From contig NZ_AUYB01000095.1 of NCBI RefSeq assembly GCF_001625655.1, positions 1 to 64,000 of the forward strand: a stretch of DNA of 64,000 bases. The letters are read 5' to 3'. The DNA comes from Pseudoalteromonas luteoviolacea DSM 6061 (GTDB lineage Bacteria; Pseudomonadota; Gammaproteobacteria; Enterobacterales; Alteromonadaceae). Below the pieces are notes generated by a model. It was given only the letters and a program-made list of their open reading frames with translations. It did not search any database and had not been told where the DNA came from. Shown piece after piece: positions 37,471 through 47,176 of this stretch (position 1 is its first letter; each line of letters starts with the position of its first letter). A program made the translations under genes and the position numbers.

Positions 37471-38370
37471 AATAAAATCACCCACCTGATTACTGAACAT
37501 CTTAAAGTCGCGTATCCGACCAGTGGTTTTTCGCCACAGTAATCCTATTTCTCGATAAGCTTCTGCTTGCGGCGACAAGGTCACCATCGGTTTACCCTCT
37601 AAAATACCAGCATTGAGTGCCATTTGTGGTAAAAATGTCACGCCATTTTGATATTCAACCATACTCAATAAAGTATGTAAGTTAGCAGCCTCAAACGGGT
37701 TGATACATTCACTGCGATTAAGATCACAAGCACTCAATGCATGTCCCGTCATACAGTGCTCTCTTTCAAGCAAAAAAACACTGTCTTCTGGCAGTAAGTT
37801 GAAATCTTCCAAAATTTCAGGAATTTGGTAGTCCTGATGACGCACCAGTGAAAAATGATCTTTTGCCAGTACCTGTGTATGAAACTTTTCAGTTCTATAC
37901 GGTAACGCTAACATGCCCATATCAATGTGCCCTTGCTCGAGTTTCTCGAGCAAACGATCACTCGTATCTTCTACGAGAACCAACTTCAAATCAGGAAAAG
38001 TCTCTTGGCAAAATTGATACAAAGGTGCGGCAATAAAGCTGGCAATCGTTGGGATCATGCCCAATACCAACTTTCCTGACAATGGGTTTTTATAGCTTTT
38101 AGTCAGCTCCACAACACTGATTGAATCATCAATGATTTTTTTTGCTCGCTCAACCACTTCTTCGCCGACGTCAGTGAACATCAAACTCCGATTTTCTCGC
38201 TCAATGAGCTGACAACCAAGCGTTTCTTCCAAATTTTGAATTGCACTACTAAGTGTCGACTGGCCGACAAAACAGGCCTCTGCCGCTCGGCCAAAATGCT
38301 GTTGCTGGTGCACAGCAATAAGATATTGTAATTGTTTTATACTTGGTAAGTTATTCACTTGCGTACCCAT
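37453..38370 (-). CDS. oxyR: OxyR-type LysR family regulator
   Basis: A 305-residue LysR protein: N-terminal winged helix-turn-helix (FGRAAEACFVGQSTLSSAIQ, about 26-45) and a periplasmic-binding-type effector domain. In the segment LEREHCMTGHALSAC (about 199-213) two Cys residues are separated by eight residues, as in E. coli OxyR C199/C208, which form the peroxide-sensing disulfide; this is the main reason for the name. Overall similarity looks moderate, and no katG, ahpC or dps lies nearby, so the target genes are unknown. It lies 62 bp downstream of pitA on the same strand with a terminator between them. Confidence 0.78.
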   Translation of the reverse strand: MGTQVNNLPSIKQLQYLIAVHQQQHFGRAAEACFVGQSTLSSAIQNLEETLGCQLIERENRSLMFTDVGEEVVERAKKIIDDSISVVELTKSYKNPLSGKLVLGMIPTIASFIAAPLYQFCQETFPDLKLVLVEDTSDRLLEKLEQGHIDMGMLALPYRTEKFHTQVLAKDHFSLVRHQDYQIPEILEDFNLLPEDSVFLLEREHCMTGHALSACDLNRSECINPFEAANLHTLLSMVEYQNGVTFLPQMALNAGILEGKPMVTLSPQAEAYREIGLLWRKTTGRIRDFKMFSNQVGDFIKKQCQ

Positions 38371-38375
38371 AAATA

Positions 38376-38410
38376 AAAAGACCCCAGCACCAAAGGCGCT
38401 GAGATCTTTT
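38376..38410 (-). terminator. pitA terminator
   Basis: Read on the minus strand, AAAAGATCTCAGC pairs with GCTGGGGTCTTTT with two wobbles and a short loop, followed by TATTT. It lies between the pitA stop and the OxyR-type gene. Confidence 0.8.
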
Positions 38411-38432
38411 CAAGCTAAAAGTCTGTCTTCTA

Positions 38433-39701
38433 CTAAACGCCGAAAGCGGTTCTTAGAATATAGAATATAACAATAGCAAGGGCTGCACCGACTGGCAATG
38501 TAATCACCCAAGAAACCACAATGTTTCTTATCACACCCATGTTAAGGGCAGCAATACCACGTGCCATACCGACACCTAAAACAGCACCAACTAACGTTTG
38601 TGTCGTCGAAATAGGCAAACCAGTACCTGATGCAATAACCACTGTAGAAGCTGCTGCAAGCTCTGCTGCAAAACCACGGCTTGGAGTTAAATGCGTGATG
38701 CCTTCACCAATTGTTTTTATTACTTTCTTACCTAAAACTGCAAGACCTACAACAATACCAAGGCCACCTAGTGGTAAAATCCACCACGCTAGCGCCGCTT
38801 TCTTAGCCATTTCACCATTATTTTCAACAATATTTACTACCGCTGCTAGTGGACCGATAGCATTAGCCACATCGTTTGAGCCGTGTGCAAACGCCATACA
38901 ACATGCTGTTAGCACCATCAGTACAGCAAACACTTTTTCTACGTTGTTAAACTGCATTTGTTTGTCTGCATTGGGGTCCATTTTCATTCGAGAAATGACA
39001 ACTTTACCGATAAGGCCGATTAATACTGCAATACCAATCGCCAGTGCATAACCTTCTACTGTACCAAGGTTAATACCGATGTGCTTTAGACCTTTTTTGA
39101 TAGTTACTAGTGACATTACAAAGCCTGCCAAGCCCATGTAAAATGGTACAAAGCGTTTTGCATTGCTCAAAGGTTTATCCGTGTCAAAGATCAACTTTTG
39201 CGCACTCATAAATATCAAATAAGCAATAAAACCAGAAATAGCAGGTGTTACAACCCAGCTACCTACGATACCAGCCACTTTGCCCCATTGAATAGCTTCA
39301 CTACCTACTGCAACAAGCGCAAAACCAATGATCGCACCGATAATTGAGTGGGTTGTTGATACAGGCCACCCGAGTAAAGAAGCTAATAATAGCCAAGTAC
39401 CCGCGGCAAATAACGCAGAGATCATACCTAAAATCATCAATTCAGGGATTTCGGCAAACGGTGCGGCGTCAATAATGCCCTTACGTATCGTCGACGTTAC
39501 TTCACCACCTGCAAGGTATGCACCTGCAAATTCAAAAATCATCGCGATGATAATCGCTTGCTTAATTGTCAGTGCTTTTGAGCCTACTGACGTACCCATT
39601 GCATTGGCAACATCATTCGCACCAATACCATAAGCCATAAAGAAACCAACTGCAGCTGCGATGATGACTAGCATCGAGCCATAGGAAGCAATGAATTCCA
39701 T
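38433..39701 (-). CDS. pitA: PitA-type low-affinity inorganic phosphate transporter
   Basis: A 422-residue membrane permease of the PiT family, driven by a cation gradient. The duplicated signature is clear: GIGANDVANAMGTSVGSKAL (about 26-45) and AHGSNDVANAIGPLAA (about 269-284). About ten hydrophobic segments are visible. The gene follows the DUF47 (PhoU-like) gene by 180 bp, the common DUF47-pit arrangement in which the DUF47 protein modulates the transporter. Together with the pst operon immediately upstream it forms a phosphate uptake island. In E. coli Pit is 499 residues, but the shorter form is normal in this subfamily. Confidence 0.93.
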   Translation of the reverse strand: MEFIASYGSMLVIIAAAVGFFMAYGIGANDVANAMGTSVGSKALTIKQAIIIAMIFEFAGAYLAGGEVTSTIRKGIIDAAPFAEIPELMILGMISALFAAGTWLLLASLLGWPVSTTHSIIGAIIGFALVAVGSEAIQWGKVAGIVGSWVVTPAISGFIAYLIFMSAQKLIFDTDKPLSNAKRFVPFYMGLAGFVMSLVTIKKGLKHIGINLGTVEGYALAIGIAVLIGLIGKVVISRMKMDPNADKQMQFNNVEKVFAVLMVLTACCMAFAHGSNDVANAIGPLAAVVNIVENNGEMAKKAALAWWILPLGGLGIVVGLAVLGKKVIKTIGEGITHLTPSRGFAAELAAASTVVIASGTGLPISTTQTLVGAVLGVGMARGIAALNMGVIRNIVVSWVITLPVGAALAIVIFYILRTAFGV

Positions 39702-39802
39702 TGAAAAACCTTTAGTGCTGTTTCAGCACTGTTTTGTACTTGTGTATACGTAATTTACTTCTATTGATTAAACGTCGCACAAATAACTATTAAACAAACA
39801 CA

Positions 39803-39849
39803 ACACTGTGCTCTCTAGCATTAACTCGCTTGGAGAGTAATCACAGTGT
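39803..39849. repeat. Imperfect inverted repeat between the DUF47 gene and pitA
   Basis: ACACTGTGCTCTC (39803-39815) pairs with GAGAG (39833-39837) and CACAGTGT (39842-39849), with a 4-base bulge. It is in the 180-bp spacer of a presumed operon and has no T tract; it may be an RNA processing or stability element. Confidence 0.5.
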
Positions 39850-39881
39850 ACAACTATTTAACTCGTTTCGCTGATTATGAA

Positions 39882-40559
39882 TCAGCGTGCTAGCATCACC
39901 TCAAGGCGGGCACCAACACGTTCAGCGATATCGGCAAGCTCACCTACCCATTCAATGATCTTGTACAAGAACATCACGTCAATAGGGTTGAGATCAGCTT
40001 CTACCTGACGAAGTTCTTGGCGAATTTTAATTTGCATGTCATCTGTATCTTGCTCAATCGCATCAAGCTCAACTAACATTTTTTCGACCAAGGCAACTTC
40101 ACGACCTCTGAACCCTGTTTCCAGTAGCTCATCTAGTTCGTTAATCGCTTTAGAGGCTTGTTTCGTTGCATCTACACAGCGTGATAGATAAGCAACAAAG
40201 TCTTTTTGAATAGATTCGGGGATGACCATTTCACGGCCAACAACTCGTCCTGCGATGTCTTTGGCTTTATTGGCAATTTTATCTTGATGGGTAATAAGTT
40301 CCAGTAAATCAGTCCGTTCAACTGGCATGAATAAACCGCGAGGAAGTTGTAAGCGTACTTCTCGTTTCAACGCATCCGCTTCACGTTCTAGGTTACGAAT
40401 ATTAACGCGAAGTGCATCCGCTTCAGTCCACTCCCCTTTGAAGACATGTTCAAAGAACGGGATCAAGCTTTCACTGGCTTGATGCACTATCTTAATGTGC
40501 TCTTCAATCGGCTTTATAGGAGATTTTGCAAACACTCCTAAAAACGCATTACTAGGCAT
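39882..40559 (-). CDS. DUF47/PhoU-like accessory protein of the Pit transporter
   Basis: A 225-residue all-helical protein of the TIGR00153/DUF47 family, distantly related to PhoU. Helices carry repeated acidic motifs, including EREADALKREVRLQLPRGLF (about 54-73) and a C-terminal YKIIEWVGELADIAERVGAR (about 199-218) matching the metal-binding E-x3-D-x2-E/D pattern of PhoU. Its gene is next to pitA on the same strand, and such proteins are thought to regulate Pit activity. It follows phoU by 131 bp, where mutually exclusive hairpins are found. Confidence 0.88.
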   Translation of the reverse strand: MPSNAFLGVFAKSPIKPIEEHIKIVHQASESLIPFFEHVFKGEWTEADALRVNIRNLEREADALKREVRLQLPRGLFMPVERTDLLELITHQDKIANKAKDIAGRVVGREMVIPESIQKDFVAYLSRCVDATKQASKAINELDELLETGFRGREVALVEKMLVELDAIEQDTDDMQIKIRQELRQVEADLNPIDVMFLYKIIEWVGELADIAERVGARLEVMLAR

Positions 40560-40624
40560 AACTGACCCTTAAATCATATTAATATGCATGTGCAGAGGCC
40601 AAGTTTACAGCATTAACCGAATTT

Positions 40625-40682
40625 GTGAACGATTTTTATCATGAACTAGGGATTAATCGTTCACTTCGATACAATTAATCCC
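40625..40682 (-). promoter_or_regulatory. Mutually exclusive hairpins between phoU and the DUF47 gene
   Basis: Three complementary segments are present: GTGAACGATT (40625-40634), a middle segment (40649-40664) containing both GGGATTAAT and AATCGTTCAC, and ATTAATCCC (40674-40682). The middle segment can form a 9-bp stem with the last or a 10-bp stem with the first, sharing three bases. This looks like an attenuator or a processing site; none of the stems has a T tract. Confidence 0.45.
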
Positions 40683-40690
40683 CAATAAAA

Positions 40691-41392
40691 CTAAAGCGAT
40701 TTTTCGATATCTTCTTGAGAGGTATGACGAATATCTTTACCGTTCACGAAGTAAATAACGTATTCCGCAATATTTTGGCAACGGTCGCCAATTCTTTCCA
40801 ATGAGCGTACAGACCAAACCAGATCCATAATTTTTGGAATAGAACGCGGATCTTCCATCATATAAGTCATAATTTGGCGAGTTAGCGCCTCATATTCTCT
40901 ATCTACTTTTGCATCTTCTTTGTGAACTTCAAAAGCACGTTGAGCATCCATTCGTGCAAATGAATCAAGTACGTCATGTAACATTTTAGATACCAGTCTG
41001 CCCATGTTCTCTACATTCACAAGTAAGTGCTGCTGATCTTTAGTGAATGAATCCAAAGCAACTTTTGCAATGCGCTCCGCTTCATCGCCAATACGCTCTA
41101 AATCCGCAATGGTTTTAGCAATTGCAACAACCAGCCTTAAATCACTTGCTGCTGGCTGTCTTTTAGCAATGATGCGTGTACACTCTTCATCAATGTTTAC
41201 TTCCATTGCATTTACTTTGTAATCGTTTTCACTCACTTTACGCGCTTTGTCCGCATCGCTCGAGCTCACAGCGTCAAGTGCCAGGTTTAGTTGCTGCTCA
41301 ACTAACCCACCCATGCTCAAAACATGGTTTCTTACGTTTTCCAGCTCTTCATTAAAGCGGCCAGAAATATGCTTATTAATATTGTGTTCCAT
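40691..41392 (-). CDS. phoU: Phosphate signalling protein PhoU
   Basis: A 233-residue helical protein with two three-helix PhoU repeats. It starts MEHNINKHISGRFNEELENV and shows the acidic metal-binding motifs RIGDEAERIAKVAL (first repeat, about 95-108) and RIGDRCQNIAEYVIYF (second, about 199-214). PhoU links Pst transporter state to the PhoR/PhoB system and prevents Pho activation at high phosphate. It is downstream of pstB by 70 bp; a small hairpin lies in the gap. Confidence 0.96.
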   Translation of the reverse strand: MEHNINKHISGRFNEELENVRNHVLSMGGLVEQQLNLALDAVSSSDADKARKVSENDYKVNAMEVNIDEECTRIIAKRQPAASDLRLVVAIAKTIADLERIGDEAERIAKVALDSFTKDQQHLLVNVENMGRLVSKMLHDVLDSFARMDAQRAFEVHKEDAKVDREYEALTRQIMTYMMEDPRSIPKIMDLVWSVRSLERIGDRCQNIAEYVIYFVNGKDIRHTSQEDIEKSL

Positions 41393-41427
41393 CTAAAACC
41401 TACCTTCTTATACCAACCCAAAACGAA

Positions 41428-41448
41428 ACTGCCCTTTTAAAGGACAGT
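41428..41448 (-). terminator. Weak hairpin between pstB and phoU
   Basis: On the minus strand, ACTGTCC and GGGCAGT form a 7-bp stem with one wobble and a 7-base loop, followed by TTCGTTTT. It could partially reduce phoU expression relative to the transporter genes. Confidence 0.5.
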
Positions 41449-41462
41449 AAGACCGTGCTCAT

Positions 41463-42290
41463 TTAGCCATATCGACCAGTGATGTAATCTTCAGTCTTTT
41501 TCTTCGTTGGTGTTGTGAATAATGTGTTTGTATCCGAATACTCGATTAGCTCACCCATATACATAAATGCTGTTTGATCAGATACACGTGCAGCCTGTTG
41601 CATGTTATGTGTAACAATAACAACAGTATACTTGTCTTTTAGGTCATTGATCAGCTCTTCGATTACCAAGGTCGATATTGGATCTAGTGCTGATGTTGGT
41701 TCATCAAGTAACAATACTTCTGGTTCGATGGCTATCGAACGTGCGATAACCAATCGTTGTTGCTGACCACCCGACAAGCCAAAAGCACTGTCATGTAAGC
41801 GGTCTTTTACTTCATCCCAAAGTGCCGCACCACGTAGTGAACGCTCAACCACTTCATCTAGCTTACGCTTGTCTTTAATACCTTGAAGACGCAGGCCATA
41901 AACAACATTTTCGTAAATAGATTTAGGAAAAGGGTTTGGTCTTTGGAATACCATGCCAACATTACGGCGTAACGCTGCAACATCAACACTCTTATCATAG
42001 ATATTCTGCCCTTGAAGGTTAATTTCACCTTCAATTCGGCAACTGTCTACCAAGTCGTTCATACGGTTGATACAACGTAATAACGTCGATTTACCACAAC
42101 CAGATGGCCCGATGAAAGCGGTGACTTGGCCTTTTGGAATTAACATATTGATTTTACTCAGAGCTTGCTTATCACCATAGTAAAGGTCAAGGTCTTTGAT
42201 CTCTAAAGCTGTTTGCTCTGGGCTCAAGTTTGCAAGATCCAATTTGTTATTAGCATCTGCGTTATTTACTTGTGGCGCTACTGTAATCAT
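41463..42290 (-). CDS. pstB: Phosphate ABC transporter ATP-binding protein
   Basis: A 275-residue ATPase of the high-affinity Pst transporter. Walker [20 protein letters not shown] (about 65-83), the signature [16 protein letters not shown] (about 175-190), Walker [14 protein letters not shown] and the H-loop VTHNMQQA are intact. There is an extra 28-residue N-terminal stretch compared with E. coli PstB (257). It lies 29 bp after pstA. Confidence 0.97.
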   Translation of the reverse strand: MITVAPQVNNADANNKLDLANLSPEQTALEIKDLDLYYGDKQALSKINMLIPKGQVTAFIGPSGCGKSTLLRCINRMNDLVDSCRIEGEINLQGQNIYDKSVDVAALRRNVGMVFQRPNPFPKSIYENVVYGLRLQGIKDKRKLDEVVERSLRGAALWDEVKDRLHDSAFGLSGGQQQRLVIARSIAIEPEVLLLDEPTSALDPISTLVIEELINDLKDKYTVVIVTHNMQQAARVSDQTAFMYMGELIEYSDTNTLFTTPTKKKTEDYITGRYG

Positions 42291-42319
42291 AAAGGGATAC
42301 CTATTTAAAATCTGTACTA

Positions 42320-43969
42320 TTAGTGCTCTAGAGCTCTGAATTTTTCACGTAAGTGGTTACGAATACCAATTGCTGTAATGTTAAGTGCAATGATCACCGT
42401 AACAAGTAAGAATGCCGTCGCGTAAACCAATGGACGCGCAGCTTCTACATTAGGACTTTGGAAACCAACATCATAGATATGGAAACCTAAGTGCATAAAC
42501 TTACGATCTAAATGAATATAAGGGAAGTTACCATCTAACGGTAGTGTCGGTGCCATCTTAACAACGCCCACCAGCATAAGTGGTGCAACTTCACCGGCAG
42601 CACGGGCAACCGCTAGGATTAATCCAGTCATAATCGCCGGGCTCGCCATTGGAACAATGATGCGCCATAGCGTTTCAGCTTTTGTAGCCCCTAAAGCTAA
42701 AGAGCCGTGGCGAACTGAACTTGGGATACGTGATAGTCCTTCTTCGGTAGAAACAATAACAACTGGCAACGTCAAAATCGCCAATGTCAATGCTGACCAA
42801 ATAACACCTGGCGTACCAAATACAGGGCTTGGCGCTGCTTCAGGATAGAATAGTTGGTCAATTGAGCCACCTAACATATAAACAAAGAAGCCTAGGCCAA
42901 ATACACCGTAAACAATCGACGGGACACCCGCCAAGTTAATTACCGCGATACGGATCATTTTAGTCACCGCATTCTTGGCTGCGTACTCATGTAAGTAAAT
43001 CGCTGCAATAACACCGAATGGCGTAACAATGACGGCCATTAGCATAACCATAAAGACAGTACCGAAAATGGCTGGGAACACCCCGCCCTCAGTATTGGCT
43101 TCACGAGGGTCGTCGCTGATAAATTTGCCCGTTTGCGAGAAATAGTGGCCAACTTTAGAGAAGAAACCCATATTGTTTGGGAACCACACATCCAATACTT
43201 GGTAAAGTGGTAATGTCACTTCTTCACCACGCATGTCTCTGACAACAACATAGTCACGCTTGGCGTCAGCACGTAATTCGAATAAACGCTTTTCAAATAC
43301 TTTATAGTCTTCTCTTAGCTGCGCTCTTTGCGCCTCTAGATCCGCTTTAACCTCATCAGTTAACTCGTCATCTAACTGGTAACCGCGTTCTTTAAGACGA
43401 AGCCTTTCTAACTCATAGTTAATGTGACCAATGTCACCATTTTGTAGATCAAGGGCCTCTTCATTAAGTTCAACAGCGCGTTCAACGAGCGCTTCTAAGC
43501 GCTCAACAGGCTGCTGTGAAACGACTTTGCCATCTTCAATTACACGTACAACATAACCGTAAAAGTTACCATTTTTACTGCGCTCGAATACGGCCATATC
43601 TTCTGGCACTTTTTGACTTTGAATATCCGTTGTCAAGATCCAACGGAAATCCAGTTCTACGTATTCACGGTTACCTGTCTTAACCAATAAACGCTCAACG
43701 TATTCGTCTTGATAATTTGATAAATCATAGCCTGCCGCTTCTAAACGCGCTTTAGGTACCATTTCTCGGTCATAGATTTCACCTATTACCGTTTGTTTTG
43801 CAACAGAGCCCTCTAATTCGAACTCTACGACCTCAGTTGGCCAGAAAAAGCTAAGCCCTTTCCAAGCAATCATTGCTAATAAACCAATTACTGAGATTAA
43901 ACTGATGCTTACTGCACCACCTGTCATCCAGATCCAAGGAGATCCTGACTTAAACCATTGTCTTACCAT
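42320..43969 (-). CDS. pstA: Phosphate ABC transporter permease PstA, long form
   Basis: A 549-residue permease, nearly twice E. coli PstA (296). A first helix (about 18-38) is followed by roughly 240 residues of mostly charged, helical, coiled-coil-like sequence ([20 protein letters not shown], about 182-201) before the standard five-helix permease core from about residue 285, with the conserved EAA-type loop [20 protein letters not shown] (about 434-453). The insert is predicted periplasmic. Long PstA forms occur in Vibrio/Shewanella-type bacteria. It is between pstC and pstB with short gaps (14 and 29 bp). Confidence 0.93.
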   Translation of the reverse strand: MVRQWFKSGSPWIWMTGGAVSISLISVIGLLAMIAWKGLSFFWPTEVVEFELEGSVAKQTVIGEIYDREMVPKARLEAAGYDLSNYQDEYVERLLVKTGNREYVELDFRWILTTDIQSQKVPEDMAVFERSKNGNFYGYVVRVIEDGKVVSQQPVERLEALVERAVELNEEALDLQNGDIGHINYELERLRLKERGYQLDDELTDEVKADLEAQRAQLREDYKVFEKRLFELRADAKRDYVVVRDMRGEEVTLPLYQVLDVWFPNNMGFFSKVGHYFSQTGKFISDDPREANTEGGVFPAIFGTVFMVMLMAVIVTPFGVIAAIYLHEYAAKNAVTKMIRIAVINLAGVPSIVYGVFGLGFFVYMLGGSIDQLFYPEAAPSPVFGTPGVIWSALTLAILTLPVVIVSTEEGLSRIPSSVRHGSLALGATKAETLWRIIVPMASPAIMTGLILAVARAAGEVAPLMLVGVVKMAPTLPLDGNFPYIHLDRKFMHLGFHIYDVGFQSPNVEAARPLVYATAFLLVTVIIALNITAIGIRNHLREKFRALEH

Positions 43970-43983
43970 GTCATTTCACTCCG

Positions 43984-46221
43984 TTACATTGAGCTGTACT
44001 TTTCACGCAGTTGCTGACGCACAAACTCAGCCACCGTGTTAAAGATAAATGTAAAAATAAACAGTACAAATGCAGCTAAGAACAGGATGCGGTAGTGAGA
44101 GCTACCTACTTCTGATTCTGGCATTTCAACCGCAATGTTTGCAGCTAACGTACGCATACCTTGGAAAATACTCCAATCCATAATTGGTGTGTTACCTGTC
44201 GCCATTAATACAATCATGGTTTCACCCACAGCACGCCCTAATCCCATCATTACAGCAGAGAAAATACCCGGACTTGCCGTAAGAAGTACAACTCGAACAA
44301 GTGTTTGCCACTGAGTAGCTCCCAGTGCCAAAGAACCATTTGATAAATGTTTTGGTACACTGAATACTGCGTCTTCAGCAATTGAGAAGATTGTTGGAAT
44401 AACTGCAAAGCCCATCGCAATACCCACAACTAAAGAGTTACGTTGGTCAAATGTCAATCCAAGTTCGTTCGTTAGGTACTGGCGCACGTTGCCACCAAAC
44501 ATCCACGCTTCAATACTGTCGCTAATAGCAAATGACAACCAGCCAATAATTAATACAACCGGAATAAGCAATACCGAGTGCCAACCGTCTGGCAGTAAGT
44601 GACGAATTTGCTTAGGCAGTTTGGTCCAGCCAAATGCAGTACCAATAATCGCGATAGGCAGTAGTACTAGCAGAGCAACAATGGCTGGTAAATGTTCCTC
44701 GATAAGCGGTGCAAGCCAAAGACCAGCTAAGAAACCCAAAATAACCGTTGGTAGAGCTTCCATAATTTCAACGGTAGGCTTGACTACTCTGCGTAATTCC
44801 GGCGACATAAAATAGGCAGTATAGATTGCAGCTGACAGAGCAATGGGAACCGCAAATAACATTGCGTACATCGCAGCTTTAATCGTACCGAATGAAATTG
44901 GCACTAGAGAAAACTTAGATTCAAAGTCATCACTTGCAGAAGTTGACTGCCAAGTATAAGCAGGTTCAGGGTAGCCTTCATACCATACTTCCTGCCAAAG
45001 TGCAGACCATGTTACTTCAGGGTGCTCATTATGTAGCTCCACAATATTCAACGTGTTACCAGATAAAAGCAGTGCAGCATTGGCACGTGGAGACACAGCA
45101 AACTTTTCAATTGCGCCGTCTACTACTTTGCCCTGCCACAGATGCGCTTCACTTGTTGTGTAGTAAAGGCCTAATTCACCAGTGTCAGTTGTTGTGAAGA
45201 AAGTTCGGCGATAAAACTCGCTAAAGATATCAACTTGCGTACCTTTTACGCTTTCGAAAGAACGAATCTTGGCAAACTGTCGACCTTCATCCGTATTCAC
45301 TTCAAACCACTGTGATACTTCACCATTATCATTACTCAACATCAACGAGTTAGCACCAGCAAGTAAATTCATATTCACTAAGTTGGCATTCTCTTCATTC
45401 GCTGCGAGTAGTTGGATTTGCTTAACTTCATCTGCAAAGCGAGTATCAAATACATAAATTTGATTTGCAGAACGAACAAATACTCTTGTTGTATCAGGCG
45501 AGATCAACATATCGTCAACACGACCTTCTATTGGCAAAACACTGCGCTCTACTGTCCACTCCATTTCACCGCTGAACATATTTTCTTCTGCGCTAAAAGA
45601 TGCGAAAAGTACACGCTTATCCGCCATTTGAGCCACCACTGCCGTTTTATCTTCGTAGTGGCTGAACGCAAACTGCTTAATTGCCTGACCTTGGTCATCA
45701 ACCAACAACTGTTCACCATCAAGCGGATAGCTCAACCTTGGCTGCATAACACGTTGGTTGCCAGGGAATGAAATCAAAAAGCTTGGCTTGACCAATTGCA
45801 CTTGACCATTGTCCAAACCATAAGCGTAAATACCTAAAAATGGTGCACTTTGAGAGAAGCTTGTCACTTGACCGTCTAAATCAACAGCCAATGTATTTAG
45901 CTTATCGCCAGAGTTTTGACCCTTGATTTGATAAAAATCGACTTGGCCTTTGTCATCAAGTAAGTATGCGATCTCGGTCTGCTCTTCCATACCCAAACCA
46001 AAATAAGTTTTATCATTTTGCAGGGTAATATCAGTGCGTTTTGTTACGCTGGCAGATTCGAAAATTGGCTGCACGACGTAAAGTAAGTAGAAGAAGATCA
46101 ATAGCAAAGCAACCAAAACCATTACCCCGCCTGAGGTAATTCCGAATTGGGCAAAGCGGTCTTTAAAGAGACGGCTTCTATCCGTTTTGAAGGACGGTTT
46201 TTGCGGATTGGAAGTCATCAA
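43984..46221 (-). CDS. pstC: Phosphate ABC transporter permease PstC, long form
   Basis: A 745-residue permease, more than twice E. coli PstC (319). After the first helix (VMVLVALLLIFFYLLYVVQP, about 34-53) comes a periplasmic domain of about 380 residues with repeated beta-strand patterns resembling a propeller (for example DTTRVFVRSANQIYVFDTRF, about 248-267). The permease core starts near residue 445 and has [20 protein letters not shown] (about 631-650). It is the first gene of pstC-pstA-pstB-phoU and has a Pho box and -10 directly upstream. No pstS gene is present next to it or elsewhere in the window. Confidence 0.93.
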   Translation of the reverse strand: MMTSNPQKPSFKTDRSRLFKDRFAQFGITSGGVMVLVALLLIFFYLLYVVQPIFESASVTKRTDITLQNDKTYFGLGMEEQTEIAYLLDDKGQVDFYQIKGQNSGDKLNTLAVDLDGQVTSFSQSAPFLGIYAYGLDNGQVQLVKPSFLISFPGNQRVMQPRLSYPLDGEQLLVDDQGQAIKQFAFSHYEDKTAVVAQMADKRVLFASFSAEENMFSGEMEWTVERSVLPIEGRVDDMLISPDTTRVFVRSANQIYVFDTRFADEVKQIQLLAANEENANLVNMNLLAGANSLMLSNDNGEVSQWFEVNTDEGRQFAKIRSFESVKGTQVDIFSEFYRRTFFTTTDTGELGLYYTTSEAHLWQGKVVDGAIEKFAVSPRANAALLLSGNTLNIVELHNEHPEVTWSALWQEVWYEGYPEPAYTWQSTSASDDFESKFSLVPISFGTIKAAMYAMLFAVPIALSAAIYTAYFMSPELRRVVKPTVEIMEALPTVILGFLAGLWLAPLIEEHLPAIVALLVLLPIAIIGTAFGWTKLPKQIRHLLPDGWHSVLLIPVVLIIGWLSFAISDSIEAWMFGGNVRQYLTNELGLTFDQRNSLVVGIAMGFAVIPTIFSIAEDAVFSVPKHLSNGSLALGATQWQTLVRVVLLTASPGIFSAVMMGLGRAVGETMIVLMATGNTPIMDWSIFQGMRTLAANIAVEMPESEVGSSHYRILFLAAFVLFIFTFIFNTVAEFVRQQLREKYSSM

Positions 46222-46250
46222 AACACCTTTTTATTATCAAGTTGTGGCGC

Positions 46251-46284
46251 ATTATATTTCATCAAGATGACAGTTATGTTACAT
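46251..46284 (-). promoter_or_regulatory. Pho box and -10 element of the pst operon
   Basis: On the minus strand, ATGTAACATAACTGTCAT (46284-46267) matches the PhoB box consensus CTGTCATAWAWCTGTCAY at 15 of 18 positions. Exactly ten bases later is a perfect TATAAT (46256-46251). This is the textbook layout of a PhoB-activated promoter, with the box replacing the -35. The pstC start is 29 bases further on. Confidence 0.85.
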
Positions 46285-46488
46285 GACCCATGATGAAATT
46301 GTTGCTTTTTTTAACTTTAATCATTAACACCAAAAGGTTTTTTTAATGTATCTAGTTTTCATTTGCATTTGTTTACAAAGCAACTGTCATCTTATTGGAA
46401 AATTCGCCCATGTTTACTAGGCTTAACAGGCGATAATTCGCTTTTCCACCACCGCCGTAAAGGCATTTAATAATAAGAGACATGTGAT

Positions 46489-46995
46489 ATGAAGCAGTTA
46501 GTATTAACACTTATAGGTAAGGACCGGCCTGGTCTCGTAGAACAGATATCTGCCACTATTTTGCAACAGCATGGTAATTGGGCAACCAGTAACCTAAGTC
46601 ATTTAGCAGGTCAATTTGCAGGTATCGTACTCGTCGAAGTCGCTGAAGAGCATTTACAGTCATTACAGGATGCACTTCACGAAATACCAGAGCTTGAAGT
46701 CCGAATAGAACACGGTGAACAAGACCACAATGAAGTTAAGATAGAAAAGCTTAATCTAGTTATTACGGGTAATGATCGCCCAGGTATAATTCAAGAGCTA
46801 TCAAGCGTTATTCGCCACAAAGGCGCAAATATAACGCATCTGAATTCAAGACAGCAAAGCGCACCGAATTGGGGCGTGCCTATATTTAGTGCTTTTGCTA
46901 CGGTTAGTTTGCCTCCGGGCACACACAAAGAAAACGTAGTTGATGCATTAGAAGCAATTACCAGCGATTTGATTGTGGATATTGAACCAGACTGA
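46489..46995 (+). CDS. gcvR: Double ACT-domain protein, GcvR-like
   Basis: A 168-residue protein of two ACT domains (about 3-75 and 85-165), each starting with the strand-loop pattern LTLIGKDRPGLVEQIS and LVITGNDRPGIIQELS. The layout matches GcvR, the glycine cleavage system repressor partner that binds GcvA and glycine, and related ACT regulators. The E. coli protein is somewhat longer and similarity is moderate, so the symbol is tentative. It is divergent from pstC and followed by a terminator, so it is a single-gene unit between the two phosphate operons. Confidence 0.7.
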   Translation: MKQLVLTLIGKDRPGLVEQISATILQQHGNWATSNLSHLAGQFAGIVLVEVAEEHLQSLQDALHEIPELEVRIEHGEQDHNEVKIEKLNLVITGNDRPGIIQELSSVIRHKGANITHLNSRQQSAPNWGVPIFSAFATVSLPPGTHKENVVDALEAITSDLIVDIEPD

Positions 46996-47039
46996 CATTG
47001 ATATCAAACAAAGCTACTTTTTAAATTTAAGATACACTC

Positions 47040-47074
47040 ATATGGCAGAGGAATGGAACCACTGCCATATTTTC
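47040..47074 (+). terminator. gcvR terminator
   Basis: ATATGGCAG (47040-47048) and CTGCCATAT (47062-47070) form a perfect 9-bp stem followed by TTTTCCTTTCC. Confidence 0.82.
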
Positions 47075-47111
47075 CTTTCCTCTTTTAGCATATTCCAACA
47101 CCTTGTACCCA

Positions 47112-47145
47112 TTGTCATATAAGTGTCATGTTGCAGACATACTCT
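47112..47145 (+). promoter_or_regulatory. Pho box upstream of ppk
   Basis: TTGTCATATAAGTGTCAT (47112-47129) matches the PhoB box consensus at 16 of 18 positions. A -10-like TACTCT lies ten bases downstream (47140-47145), a weak hexamer as is common for activated promoters. The ppk start is 31 bases further. Confidence 0.83.
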
Positions 47146-47176
47146 AGATTAAGCAACTGTTAAGACGGAATGAAAA

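Noticed and set aside
45412..45771. 119-codon plus-strand frame inside pstC
   Set aside because: It is antisense to a well-supported gene and has no ribosome site or recognisable domain; treated as a shadow frame.
46222..46488. pstS gene or fragment upstream of pstC
   Set aside because: The 267-bp spacer holds the Pho box and gcvR upstream region only; no reading frame resembling a phosphate-binding protein is present.
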